A DNA stretch of 64,000 bases from Carallia brachiata (GCA_021464245.1 JADCRB010000042.1:3579914-3643913); one strand, 5' to 3'; numbered from the stretch's first letter, positions 38,090 through 50,569 are shown. Notes: a model not told the origin generated them from the sequence alone. Translations and numbers: made by a program.

Positions 38090-38256
38090 GAGTTGTGAGA
38101 AAAATATTACGAGAAAAATAATTTTTTTAAGTATTAAAGAATTATGTAAAAAAAAAATGATGCACAAAAAAGTGATATATTAATAAATTAATAATATATT
38201 TTTTTATTTTAATTTTTTTAATCATTTTCTCACAATCCAAAGAAGTCCTTAGTGAG
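38090..38256. mobile_element. Truncated Tourist-like MITE
   Basis: TTTTCTCACAATCCAAAGAA at the right end is the same terminus as the 30.9-kb copy. The left end keeps only GTTGTGAGAAAAATATTACG (about 38093), having lost the outer GTTTGG word. The short interior has the same GAGAAAAATAA vocabulary as the family. Confidence 0.4.
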
Positions 38257-38469
38257 AAACTGAGTCGGTTGACCAAGTCACCCACTGTCTTTCACTTTAT
38301 GAACACGCAGGTACATCATGGGCCGCCCACATATATGTCTACTCTGACACACTAAGCTTAACTGTTGTATGATTTTGAAAGCTGCATCCAAATCTAAGAG
38401 GTCGTTTGGATCGACCTCCAGGCCGACATGGGTGTGCTTTTCGCAAACAGTCGGTGAAATATTTTTTTT

Positions 38470-38690
38470 AGTACTGTTACGGTACCAAAAACAATTTATT
38501 TAAAATTTTATCCAATTATATTAATATCTTAATTTTTTATAATTATTATAATATTTTTTATAATAAAAAATAATAAAATATATTTTTTGTAATTAAAAAA
38601 ATATTACAATAATTATAAAAATATATGATCTTATTAGATTCGAACAAATATTCAGACAAAGTATTTCCGATATACTACTTTTTCTCTATT
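38470..38690. repeat. Fold-back MITE, GTCTGAAWTTT family, copy 2
   Basis: Read on the minus strand from about 38685 the sequence begins with TATCGGAAATACTTTGTCTG, then AATATTTGTTCGAATC, and continues into TTTTTATAATTATTGTAATA. This closely parallels the 34.2-kb copy. The other end (about 38475, ACTGTTACGGTACC) is more diverged. Arms pair through the A+T-rich centre. Confidence 0.45.
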
Positions 38691-39594
38691 CTTTTAATGT
38701 TTGATTCCCACGCAGATGATTTGTATTAACAAAAATGTATATTTTGCATTTTTAGCTGCAACGATTTTAAATATGATGTGTTTAGAACTTTTTTTTTTTT
38801 TTTGTTAATATCGTCCAGCACTAGTTGTTTCGTGAATCTAATTTGATCTTTCTATTAAGGTCGTCGTTATCTCCTGCCGATGCGTCAGCAATATGGTGAC
38901 AGTCAATGGGTGAAAACTGTCCTATCATATTGACCATAATACCCCAAAAAAATTCAAGAATTTGTTTTTATATATATTGATTTATTCTTTTTTTTTTTGA
39001 TAGCAGTAGATTAATATCTAAAAAATAGAAAATAAAGCCGCCATTTTGCCTTCCCGGAATCGGTTATTAAGTTTTACCTTCCTTTTATTTTGCTTCCGGC
39101 CCATTCTTACTACGGTTTTACGTACTTTAATATTAGCCTCTTGTAAATCTTGTGGATGTTTTTAATCGAAAAATGCTTGTGGATGTTTTCTTTGGTAGGG
39201 CCAGTCTAGCTCGTTCTATGAACCCAATGTTCACTTTTGTGTCCACTTAATTAAAAAATTATGTTGATTAAAATTCGGAGGATGATTTGGAGTCATTAAA
39301 TATTGATACGTATGACCAAAGCTTCATAGTGAGAGCTCAATCTTAGGCGGAGGGATCAAGAATTTAAATATTTATCTTCTAAGACTTAAATTTCCATTCA
39401 TTGAAGGATAAACACTATCAAACAAAGAATATGCCAACGATCATGTGCGTTGGTGAATGATGAGCTGGTAGGGAACAATATATTCCAAAAAAAAAAAAGT
39501 GTAACAGAAAAAAGATTACTTATATGTATTTATGATCACAATAAAATAAAATAAGAAATGAATAAGAATATTTGTAGCACAGTAAATATAACTC

Positions 39595-39642
39595 TGATTT
39601 AACGTAAGTTTTTTTTTTTTGAGAAGTGATTTAATATAAGTT
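39595..39642. repeat. T-tract micro-insertion with 16-bp target duplication
   Basis: TGATTTAACGTAAGTT (39595-39610) is repeated as TGATTTAATATAAGTT (39627-39642), 14 of 16 identical. The 16-bp insert is a T run ending GAGAAG, which on the minus strand is CTTCTC followed by poly(A). Confidence 0.65.
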
Positions 39643-40612
39643 GAGAGAATACCATTTTTGTTAATTTGAATATTGTCAAACTTAGTTCTACAAAATGCTC
39701 CAACTAAACAAGTGACAAATGTCCTTTATGGAAGACCCAGTCGTTAGAACTTAAGACCTTTATTCTAAAGATTTTGAGTTCAAATCATAGAATGAGAAGG
39801 GAAAGATTTATAGGAGGAGAGAACTACCTTTATTATATAATTTATAATCTAACGGACTTCTTAATAGACAAAAAAAAAAAAAGTTGACAAATTTAAGTAG
39901 ATGATAATAGAAGAGTTAAACAATCAAAGTTAACTTGGGAGTTTTTAGTTACAATTAATTTAAAAATTGCAAATTACACCAAATTGACCTCATAAAAAGA
40001 TAAAGTAATGAAAATATGTAACTGATTTTTAATTTAATTGGCTTTAATTCAAAGTCAAACTTAAGACTCTAGTACTAATAAATTAGGGGTCATTTATAAT
40101 ACAATTTAAATTTGTAACTGAGGTTATATGTTGGTATTATTTATCTTAATTAATTATCCTCATGCTTGCGTATGATAAACGAGCAAGTTTATGAGCTAAC
40201 ACGGCACATAGACATTGCTCCAATTAAAGTCCAAACCATTAAATAAAATATTCCAACTGTTTTGGAATCAACATGAACAATGCAGAGCCAAAATAATAAT
40301 AATAATAATCTGTGCGGACGACAAGACAGAGAAATAGATATTTCTATGTCGCGTCTGACTTTAGAAGTTTTTTTTTTTTTTTGGTTGAAAAAAAATAAAA
40401 GATTTATCTGATTCGTTAATTTTTTTCAACATGAGGTCAGTATTAGAAGCAAAAATTTTTAATAGAAATTATTTATTTCTTCAAACTCATTTCCTATCAA
40501 TTATATTACTGTACTTCCCCAGAAGACGTTGGCATGCTACGTTCCAAGTCAAGAAAATTAATTTTTGCCTAGAGTCCAATTACTTGGAGGCATAAATAAT
40601 AAATGTGAAAGT

Positions 40613-40755
40613 TGACATATTTTAATAGGTAGATTTATTTTATAATAAGTTACTTAATTTTTACAATAAAAATGTAAATAAAAAATATTTTTATATTTTA
40701 TTACAAAATTTAAATAATTTATTATAAAAATAAAATCACTAATTATAATATGTCA
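40613..40755. repeat. 143-bp fold-back MITE
   Basis: TGACATATTTTAATAGGTAG at the left end pairs with the reverse complement of the right end, TGACATATTATAATTAGTGA read inward from 40755. The match continues for nearly 60 bp, leaving almost no loop. There is no coding potential and the target duplication was not identified. Confidence 0.6.
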
Positions 40756-42199
40756 TCTCTCATGTTTATTTTTTATGCGTATCCCGTATTTTTTCCTTTT
40801 GACTATGCCTATGTGATGAAAATGAGTTTAGCCTGTTGCCTTTGTAAGTTTGTATCCTTGATTCCAAACTTGATAACGGCGCAACTTTAGAAAGGAAAAA
40901 AAAAATACAAATACAAAATAATAATACAGATTTATTAGTTGAATAATAGATACAATATAGATAAAATTCAAATTTAAATAATAGTTTACGTTATTATTTT
41001 ATTTTTAATTTTTATATTTATGTAACGAGATTTATTTAGAAAACGGCCTAATGGGAAAGAAGGATCTGCGATTCATTTATATTACAGTAGTACACCACTC
41101 GGAAGTTTAACTTTATTTTCATCTTATTTTATTTTTTTAATGTGGCGACGACCTAGCTCAAGCAATTTAGATATACTAGAGACGTTTAAGACACGGAATT
41201 GTCCCACAAAAATTAAGCTAGTTTATGCTCATGATCAATCGTCAACCTTTTGAACCTGGACAAGTATTTAAATGCAAATTTGTCGCGTCAACCTGGTTTT
41301 AAAATTAAAAAACAAGATTATAAATTGCTGCAAAACAATATACATTACGGGTAGTGCATCACACTAGCGAGGAAAAGCTAAGCTCTTGTGCGTGTCACTG
41401 ACGTTTATATGTCGATTGATTGAAACAAATCAAAATTTGTTATCGGATTTTCTTTATAGCAACATTTAGTAAAGTAGGTGGTGGATATGTGCATAATATG
41501 AACCATTAATTTGTAAAAATTATATTAAATTAAAAAAATAATTATATATTATTAAATAAATTATATATTTATGTGTGTCCTTTCTTAGTTATTTATGTAG
41601 TCAAAGTTCATTGGTCCTTTTTCGCAAAATCAATTGAGGTTCAAAGCCGCAAAGGACTTTAGGAGATTTTTAACGTTCAAGGTTGCAGATACCTGATCTA
41701 GATAGTCTTCCCGAATTGTTGTAAAGGTGTAAAACCTTTTGGCCAGGCAGCCTAGTTATTATATTAGGTATATGGTTGACCTGAATCAATCATTTCCAGC
41801 AAGGAAAGAAAAAAAAATAAAACTATCAATTCCATCACTCTCACGCCTACTCAGATTTCAAACAGGAGATTCATATCTTAGCCAGGTCTAGAAGCTCGTC
41901 CATGGAGTTTTCTAATCATCAATCAATTATCGGACTACAAAATTCAATTTGAATTAATGTTATATATTATTTGGACACAGTAACAAGTATAATCATGCAC
42001 AGGTTGATATGGAGTTACAAAATACAAATGTATTTCACATATCGGCCTGTTAATAACAGCGTTTGAGATGATATTTTTGCGAAGTATTTCCTATAATTTT
42101 GCTATCGGAAGTTGAATTATAGGCATAGCAAACACTCGAAAATTACAACAAATTAACTGCTTACTTTATATAATGAGCATATGATCAAGCTTTTTGCAG

Positions 42200-42970
42200 T
42201 TCAATAAAGCATTCCTGTTCACGAACTTTCATTCTTTTGGCAAACAGGAAACCTCAGCAGAGGAAAATACCAACAAAAAAGGAGAGTAGACTGAGAAAAC
42301 TTATAAAGATTTTGAGAAAATAAAATTTTTATATATACTATTTTGAGAGGTATTCTGAATTTATGCACGAAGGCTCTACATGAAATAGAAAAAGAAATAA
42401 TTATAAATAATGATAATATCAAAATTACATTAAAAATGATTTGTTGAATTTATAGAATCTCCAATTGATTTTAACAATAAATTAATAGATTCTAACACGC
42501 CTCCTCAAACTTAAAATGGTAAAATTTGAGTTTGAAAATCAGATCAGAGTGTTGTCCTGGTAGATGAGATTTAGTGAAAATATCAGTAGTCTGATCAGTT
42601 GAAAAAATAAAGACCAAACAAATAGTGTTCTGCACAACGTGCTGGCGAACAAAACGACAGTCTTTCTTAATATGCTTGATCTATTTATAATGAATAGGTG
42701 GGATTAAGGAGTGTGTAATACCAATATCTTGTATGAGCCATTGAAGTTATAATAACTTGGATGCAATATCTGCGAGGGTCCAGTATTCGGCTTCAATATT
42801 AGATTAAATTATGACTGTTTGCTTCTTATTACGCCAAGAGATGAGTGAATTTCTAAAAAGAAATAATATTTGTCATAGACCGTCGATCTGTAGAATCGTC
42901 TGCCTATTCAGCATCAGAATAAGCCTACAACTCAGGTGATGAATGAGTAGAGAAATGGAGTCTGTGAAAT
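42200..42970 (-). pseudogene. Degraded 3' end of a Ty1/copia retrotransposon (RNase H region, polypurine tract, LTR)
   Basis: On the minus strand, translating from about 42960 downward gives LHFSTHSSPEL, then AYSDAE with a stop in place of the usual Trp, then ADDSTDRRSMT. This is the YSDADWA...DRRST signature of the copia reverse transcriptase/RNase H junction, interrupted by several stops and frameshifts. It is followed by the remains of the AEYWTLADIAS block (about 42760-42790). Next comes a polypurine tract with TTTGAGGAGGCG, then TGTTAGAATC at 42497, a typical start of a copia 3' LTR. The LTR continues to roughly 42200, but its far end is not clear. The 5' half of the element is absent. 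It is a dead remnant. Confidence 0.75.
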
Positions 42971-45900
42971 ATAATTTTTTGATATGATATCAAAACTTGG
43001 TTTCTACTTCTTATTTACACTCGTTAATTTGGTTTATTTCTATGAGTTTGACATGTTTCATTTTAATTTACCTGTATTACGTGCTAATCAATTTAGTAGA
43101 GTTAAAAGAGTTTAATGTATCATATTAATAAGAATCAAGTTTATAACATAATTTACGATGATATTGTACTTCTTTTACTTTTAATTTAAGTTTTTAATAA
43201 ACTTTAAAACTCATAATTATCATTTGAAATAGACAACAAAGTCTTGCGCGCAGAACAGACGATAAATTGTTGTCGTGAATTTTGCTCTTAACATATGGAG
43301 CCAGCAAATCTAGGCACATGGCCGCCAGACCCCTACCTTGTAGATTCGCCCTAAGTCAGTAGACACGGGTTGTGACTCACATGGCAAATCTAAGCACGAG
43401 AAAACAAAATGGGATGACTTCCATTGTATCCTTGGATAAGGAACAACGATTTCCAAAATAAAAATTGGTAATCCCGGACTATTTTACGTCGTCTTTCCAA
43501 CCTCATTTCTTTTATGTTAATATCAAATGGACTGTCCAGAGCATTTAGTTCACCGGCATTATTCCCTCTCTTAATTATAATTCAAACTTTGACCCTCTTT
43601 TAAGAAAAAAAACAAAATGTTGGTTAGTGTTACCTGTTAGATATTGAGTTGATAGGATGGTGGCCACATTGAGGGTTTTGTCTACTTTTTTTAAAGATTT
43701 CATTACACTATCAACTTACCAACTATGATCAAATTATCGGAATTGACTATTTCCTTTGTTTATATCTTCAATTCAGGATCAAGGACGGCACAAAGACACA
43801 TGTATATAGTATGAGATTATGTATTAAGAACCAATTAAGATTGTATGTGGCCCCATAAAAAGAAAAGATTGACCTTCATTCATATTTTTTTGCTAATTGC
43901 TTATCTGGGTTGTGGTATAGCCTGTATAGCATAGTGACCCCGAAGGTGAAAACTTGGAGTTGGATTTAGATTTCGAAACTTAGGTGTCACTGATAATTAA
44001 ATCATTGATAGCGAATCGTTATAATCATATGCTAATAAATCGCTTATGCAAGTATGAGAGGCTTTGTCAGGATGACAAGGAAGATCTAATCACCTCTCTT
44101 CAATATAAAAAGAAGTTTTGTACACTATTGCAGTGATCGTTCCAAGAACACAAGCGACAAAAATCCAATAATTTTTCACTTTTTTCTTGTTTTATGTCCT
44201 GCTGTTTTATGTCCAATAAGTCAGCAAGAATTATTTACAAATGTGGAGGGCAGACCTAAACTTTAAAATTATATTTTTAAGCAAATGTCAAAACCAATTT
44301 AATCGGCTGAATCTTTAATTGCATAGTAAATCATAATCACCAAAAATTTATTCCAATAATAATGGATGGAGAAAGTGCAAAGCTATTATCTCACCAAACC
44401 GAACGAAATTGACTAAATGCTTTGCATCAAAAACAAAAAAAAAAAAAGGCTAAATGGATAAGGATGTAGGCAAAATTAAAAGGTTATAGTTCCTTTCTCC
44501 TACATTTCCTGTTGCAAATTTCGCTGTCTGTCTAGTTGGTGAGGGAGCTTCCTTGCAGTGAGTGATAAACCCTGCCGAAGCAGGACGGCAGCATATCCCA
44601 GAAATCTAGCCGAATTGAAAGGATGCCTGCCATAATATTTCAATATCTTGCCTCGGCTTTGTGAAAATTTTTTTTTCCCAGTAGATTTTAATTTTTTTTA
44701 ACCAAAATAAAAAACAAAGAAAAAGAATGTAACTAAAAAACAAAACAAAACACAACAAAGCGGAGAGTTTCTATCTTCTCCATTTCTATTTTATTTTTTT
44801 TGATATATATCTTCTCCATTTTATGTGCCTGCAGAAAATGTGATTCACATTTGTCATTCTCAATTCTACGTGTCATGTTTCTGTTGATTTAGTTTGATTA
44901 TGTCACATGACGCAAAGCATAATTTACAAGTAATTTTTCTCACTCAATAATTGGCCTTCCCTTGTGGTCAGGGCAGGAGACCTCTTAAAATTTTTTTAAA
45001 AAAATATATCATCAATATGTAGGTGATCATATTTATAGGCTAATATTAAATTATTTATTAATATTCTCATTCAATTTCTCCAACAGAGAGAATCAACTAT
45101 CTAAATATTGTTGGGTCTAGTGATATCTTCTGTAGCGACTACATTGTTAAAAAATTTAAAATTATTCAATATGCCGCTCATAGCTTTTGGGAAACAAAAC
45201 ACACCATTGGTGAAACTCAAACCTAGATCGTGGAAGGAGTACGTTCACCAGATTATTGTCCGCTACCACTATAGGTGGAACTCTTGGATCAAATTATTTG
45301 TACACCATTGAAGGATATAACCTAGCACTCGTAATTGACAATAATTCGTGCTTGGTTTTGGTAAGATCTGCAATGACAGGATCTTAGCAATGGTTATGGC
45401 CTGTGTGGCCTGGCCTATCAGGTCTTAGCCCAAGTGGTTCACTCAGTAATTGGGCTTGGGGTTGTTTGAGTTGTATCACTTTAATTAATTCTGCTATGAT
45501 CCACGTTTGTCAAGGGGATACGGCCAATTTGCAAGCTGGTAAACTAGAAAATGAAAAACTTCATGGGGCACCCAGTAGCTAGAACTTAGAGCAGGTTCTT
45601 CGCAAATTGCAAGGCCTAACCAACATGGCAAAGTTTTGCCTTTTCAGGGCAAGAAGAGAGTGATTGAACTTATGAATTCTTTTCATAGTAAATAGGTGGA
45701 GTTGCATAGCAAAAGTTCGGCATTTTATGGCAGTGGGTTTAAGGGTCCAGAATTTCATCTGGAAATTAGCACAACATCCAAAATGCACACAGTGGTCATT
45801 GGCCTCCTTGAGCAACAAAGCGGGAATATGATTTGTAGAGATATGAAATATCTATATTTTTTTGGCCCATTGCGTAATTTTTGAATGCATACTTAAAGAG

Positions 45901-47483
45901 AAGTAAAATTTGATTAGATTTTATTGTCATGTCCCATAGAAAAGGGATTCTCATCATTTGTTTACAGAACAAGAAGATCAGTAGTTTACCTTCGTAATTA
46001 TATATGAACTCAGTGGGTTGATTCCTGGCCCTTAAGCAAAATAGAAAAGAAAATGTCGTAGTATTAGCCTATGAGGCCTGATCAGCCATGTCCATTTAAC
46101 GGAGGTATGGATCTCTTGCCAGGTAACATATCCAGAAATATTGCACTAGGTCACTCCACAAGCCGAGGGCCCGGTTCTAATTCATCTACAGATGACCATC
46201 ACAGGGCAAGGCCGCATTCGGTAAAATCCAAACGGAACCCGAGCCCGACATGCTGTTCAAAATAATAATAATAAAAATAATTTTTAAGTCCATTAAAAAG
46301 TTTATTGAGTTATAAGTTAAATAATAAGTGTAGCATTATGAAAAAAAATACAAGAGTCCAAAATCAGAGAAAAATCTAATTAAGAGTCAAAATTCCAAAT
46401 AAGCAATAGACAAATGAGTTTAAAATTATATTTTAACTCAAAATTTTAAGACATTAAATTCAATTTTTACATTTATATGTTACTTTTTTTAACCAAAAAA
46501 AAAGATTTTTCGTGAGTATATCAGTTATCAGATTTGTGGTTCAAGATTGAAGTAATCCCCGTTTATAACATTTTATTCAACCACCACAAGAAGGCAAACT
46601 CACACTCGAATATCAGTGATGCAAGTGTGTTTCTACTATAAGAGATCACAATGATTATTGAATCTAAAACTCATCGCCACGCTATAATCTTTGGTCATCT
46701 AAATGGCCACCCAGCCTTTTACCAGAGAAGAGCGCAGGATAAAGACTCATTCAAATCGTAAGCGTAGAATGCACGCCGACTTTTTATTAAATTATTACTT
46801 TTAATGATACTTATATATTACTTAAGTCTCTCTCAATTCTAACGTAAAATTTTTTAATACACAACTTGTCCTTTTTCCTATAAATTTATACTTATTTTTT
46901 AAAATTAAAATCTAAAATTCTTAAAATAAAGGATTGTAAAGGTGTAAACTTTAATCATTGGATGGTTTAGTAAAACAATAATAACTATTATAATAACAAT
47001 AATAAAGAGTATTTTGTCGCTTTTTCCATTGTCCTTTGACAATGTCACAGTAGAAACCGCTCTTGCCGGGAGGGGAAAAAAATGAAAAGCAGGGCCCGGG
47101 GAGCGGGGCGGATGCGTGAATACTTTCTCATGTATAACTTTTACCTTTTTTTTCCTCTCATATTTGACAGCATCCACTAATTAAACTTTTTTCCTCCTTC
47201 CACTAATTAAACTATCGAAATAGTAAAAATGTCCGACGCAATAATTACTATTGTATTCAAGTATAGTTTTCGGGTTTGGGACGAGTCTTCCCACTGAAAC
47301 TAGACACACACAAAAAAAAAAAAAAAAAGGAAGGAGGTTATATTCACAGCCGGTTGGATTTGGGCTATTAAGGAAGAAATCCACACCCCTCACACCGAGG
47401 TGAAAAAAGAAAGGGGTGGCCCAGAGTGGGATAGAGGTGTGCTGTTAAATCCAACGGCAAGCCCGCCGGGTAGCATAAAACAC

Positions 47484-47514
<31 letters not shown>

Positions 47515-47535
47515 TTCATGGCAAATTCAAGTGAT
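42971..47535. other. Intergenic DNA, no gene recognised
   Basis: Composition is more even at 43250-43620, 44480-44620 and 45080-46270, but the short frames there (45108-45311, 45579-45884, 46071-46265) show no domain, splice pattern or similarity I recognise. Plain retroelement fragments are possible. A (TA)n tract lies at 47483-47510. Confidence 0.45.
44772..44821. repeat. T-rich micro-insertion with exact 14-bp target duplication
   Basis: TATCTTCTCCATTT occurs exactly at 44772-44785 and 44808-44821. The 22 bp between them is CTATTTTATTTTTTTTGATA plus TA. It belongs with the other small T-rich insertions in the window, though its insert is less pure. Confidence 0.65.
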
Positions 47536-47537
47536 CA

Positions 47538-47715
47538 AATAGCATTCAAATATTTTCACTTTGTGTAAGATAGATCATATTTTATAATTGTAACTAAAAA
47601 AATAAATTATAAAAAATAGTAATATTTTTTCGTACTATTTTTTATTATTATAATTATACAAAAATAAATCACATTACACAAACTAAAACTAAAAATCGTT
47701 TGGATGTTATTGGGC
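47538..47715. repeat. Fold-back MITE, GTCTGAAWTTT-related, copy 3
   Basis: AATAGCATTCAAATATTTTC and TTTGTGTAAGATAGATCATA on the left pair imperfectly with the reverse complement of the right flank, AATAACATCCAAACGATTTT and TTTGTGTAATGTGATTTATT. The A+T centre resembles the copies at 34.2 and 38.5 kb. Family membership is an inference from the shared core. Confidence 0.45.
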
Positions 47716-48829
47716 AATCAACATTTGGCCCACTACCTTTTCCATATATTATATATACACACAATATTGCCCAGCCCGCTAATATCTGTTGACGTGTAAA
47801 AGGGCATGATTTTTGAGAAACCTATGAGAATAAATGGGTTTTCTTTCCTCTTTGTAACGCAGCTGTTTTGAAGCAGAATTTTTTTAGGGAAAAAAAAAAA
47901 GAAAGAAAAAGAAAAAAGAGAGGAAAAAAAAAAGACGCCTTTTCGTGAAGTTTTGTTTTGCTATGTCGCTTGCTCTCCTTTAAACATATAACATAGACAC
48001 ACAACCTAAAAAATACCATTTTTAATTCTGGTATATTCTCAAAAAATCCAATTAAATGCAATTCTTAAATTGGCACAGTCCACCCACAGCATAACCGTGA
48101 TGTGGAGTTCCTTTTTGGCAATGATATATGTGTGTTTGTTTATAAAAAGAAACACATGGCATAAAGGTAAAAACAATCTACCATTTCGTGGGGATTTCTT
48201 TATGGCAACGGTGTGTGTATTTTGTGCATGCTATTCAAACGACGTATTAAACTATAAAAAAAGGTTGCAAATATCTAAATGTCAGAAAGAAAAAAAAACG
48301 TGACTTATAGCAAAAATTCACGAACTTTTGACTTTTGCAAGTCTAAGAAAGATTGAAAGGGACTCCATTGTCTGTATTTTTATACAATTAGTTGATATAT
48401 TTTATTGAGATTTTTTTTCTTATATTTGAGTGACAATTTTTATTTCTTAAGCTTTCAACTTTCCTTAAAGTAAACAAAAGGCACTCCATTGTAACTTAAA
48501 ATCAAATTGGGGCAGTTTAGCGCATTAGAGGGAAATGAATTGAAGAGACAATAACGAGGATGTTGTTGGTTAGAATTTTTATTTTTGCCCATACTTTTTT
48601 TTTTTTGCCCCTACATCTTTTTGTCTGCCTCAACCATGAGAAATAGCAATATCCTTTTGTGGCAACAAAATGACAATAATTTGCTAGAAATGATATGTAT
48701 GTTCTACTAGAAGATGCGCCAAGACGTGAACAATCAAAAAGTTACAACCAAACATTCAACTTCAATGAAATCCGAAACATGACAGAAAATCACATGATAA
48801 CACAAAGAAGAGAAGCAGATTGTTATTGT

Positions 48830-49155
48830 TCAGAGGGGTGGGAAGAAGAAAAGCGATATTCCACATTTATAGCAAATCAGGTCATCGTCGGCCCGGCCGG
48901 AGCTCAAGTGGCAGGACCTACGACACAAAGGTACAAGAAATATTAGGACAATCAAGCAATATTCACAATTATAAATATCCAAGAGGGGTTCAATGCGGCT
49001 TCCAAATACTGAGAGGTGTCAGACCAAAAACATATCCAAGTGGTACTGACAATATTTGTGGATGACATTACGATTGCTATAATATATAACAGAAAACACA
49101 ATAAAAGAAATGAACAGTAGGGCTTCCTTACAAGTCCATTTGCAGATGTGGCCAT
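48830..49155 (-). pseudogene. Small two-segment transmembrane ORF broken by a one-base frameshift
   Basis: From ATG at 49155 (minus) the frame reads MATSANGLVRKPYCSFLLLC and continues through a strong membrane segment, then FWSDTSQYLEAALNPSWIFI and IVNI, before a stop at about 48952. One base out of register, the next frame continues without a gap as CLIVLIFLVPLCRRSCHLSS, then GRADDDLICYKCG, ending at 48830. The two halves together give about 105 residues with two membrane spans and a Cys-containing tail, a sensible small membrane protein. The PSWIFIIVN segment vaguely recalls plant DUF4408-type N-termini, but I cannot name the family. Loss of one T from ATTTGC would explain the break, so it is either a pseudogene or a sequencing error. 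Confidence 0.5.
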
Positions 49156-50001
49156 GCCAGCCCAAGCTGCGATAGGACATGTTCAAGGCAAGATAATTGG
49201 AATATTCATTAACTTGACAGCTTCCTTGTTGGATTTATGTCGTGTTATTTTTTCTAGCAGGGACCCATCACTTATAGATGATCTCACAAGTCAAGTTGCC
49301 AATGTCGATGGAAAGTGATGGGAGGCCAGCTTCAGCTTCCTTCCCATCCACCCACCGTAAACCTGACCATGCTTGGCAATGGACAAGCAGAAGAGGTTAC
49401 AAAGCACATATCCTTTATGAAGAAAATTATAGAATGATTCCTATGTGTTTTGATATCAATTATTGTGCCGTGTTTTCTTTCCCATGATCCAAAAAAAAGG
49501 AGAGAGAGAGAGATATAGCTTAATTTCATTGGGATACATTGTGAAAATACATGACATGGTATAATTTTCTTCATTGTGATTTCTTTTAACAAAAAATATA
49601 ATGATTGATAGTGAAAATTGAAAAACAAGTGCATGCATTCCAAGAGATTTATGTTAGAAAAAAAAGAAAAATGAAAAAGAGTCACATCATTCAATAATAA
49701 AAGCGCTATAACTCTCTTATTTTAGGATTTCCCCTGTCTCTTCAAAATTGATATGGCTCCCAAATACAAGGATTTTGTCCTAAAATGTTTAAACCTGATG
49801 CCGACTTCTAATTTTGTTGACACTTGGAACATAATAATGGGATGCTTAAACAATTCGGTCCGTTTATTATACTAAAATGATATGTGCACTCATCGGATAC
49901 GACGCATGCTTTAATTATCTTTGCTTCGTATGTTTGCGCTTAGATTTAACTCAATAGCATCTACTAAAAAGCGATGAAAGCAGTAGTAACAGTAGCCAAA
50001 C

Positions 50002-50040
50002 TACTGTACATTACTTGTTTTAAAAAATTACTGTACATTA
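50002..50040. repeat. Micro-insertion with exact 12-bp target duplication
   Basis: TACTGTACATTA is found exactly at 50002-50013 and 50029-50040. Between them lies the 15-bp CTTGTTTTAAAAAAT. It is similar in size to the T-tract insertions, but its core is mixed T and A. Confidence 0.6.
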
Positions 50041-50081
50041 ATAATCAAAAGAGTTCTCCTCAAAAAAAAAAAAAAAAAACA

Positions 50082-50112
<31 letters not shown>

Positions 50113-50326
50113 GAAGTAATTAAGCCCTTTATGTAGTCAAAATAAACACAAAAATTCGTCTAGAGTTATATTTTCTGTCCATCGAAATGAGAAAAAAAAA
50201 TTTGAGAATTAAACTTAAGTCTACTTCAGTGTATTTTTGAACATTTCGGTTTCTAGGAAAAATTTTGTTAAGGGAGGCAGAAATCCAAGCAAATTGTTCG
50301 CATGATAAAAAATTAAAAAAAAAATA

Positions 50327-50404
50327 GAAACTAAGGTGTATTTTTTTTTTTTTTAGAGGAAACTAAGGTGTAATTTATAGTCCCAAAAAAGAAAGGTGTA
50401 ATTT
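50327..50404. repeat. T-tract micro-insertion with exact 14-bp duplication, plus a second nested event
   Basis: GAAACTAAGGTGTA is exact at 50327-50340 and 50359-50372, flanking an 18-bp insert of 14 T plus AGAG. Immediately after, AAGGTGTAATTT occurs exactly at 50364-50375 and 50393-50404 around ATAGTCCCAAAAAAGAA. The same target word was thus duplicated twice, by two independent small insertions. Confidence 0.75.
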
Positions 50405-50569
50405 GAAACACATTAGGGAATATTTTGTAATTTTCGTCAATTTGACTTGATCAAAGTGCAAGGATTTAACAGATCAAAAGGTCCAAAACTCACATGAGCA
50501 ATTCTAGGTCTTAAAAGTAAACAAATAGGAATAAATTAATGTCTGCAAACATTCACATATAATCCTTAA

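Larger units (their letters stand above)
37763..42180. other. Intergenic DNA downstream of CYP78A
   Basis: The first 300 bp is the probable 3' UTR and terminator region of the P450. Beyond it I recognise only repeats (listed separately) and A+T-rich filler. A SINE-like B-box word GTTCAAATC lies at about 39779-39787 in a tRNA-like setting (GTCGTTAGAACTTAAG upstream). No protein-coding gene is supported. Confidence 0.5.
49156..50569. other. Intergenic region between the membrane ORF and TAC1
   Basis: No gene is supported. A (CAAAA)n pentanucleotide tract at about 50061-50112 follows a long A run, and two or three micro-duplications are listed separately. The minus-strand frame 49332-49694 is rich in Phe, Ser and Leu and looks like chance. 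Confidence 0.5.
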
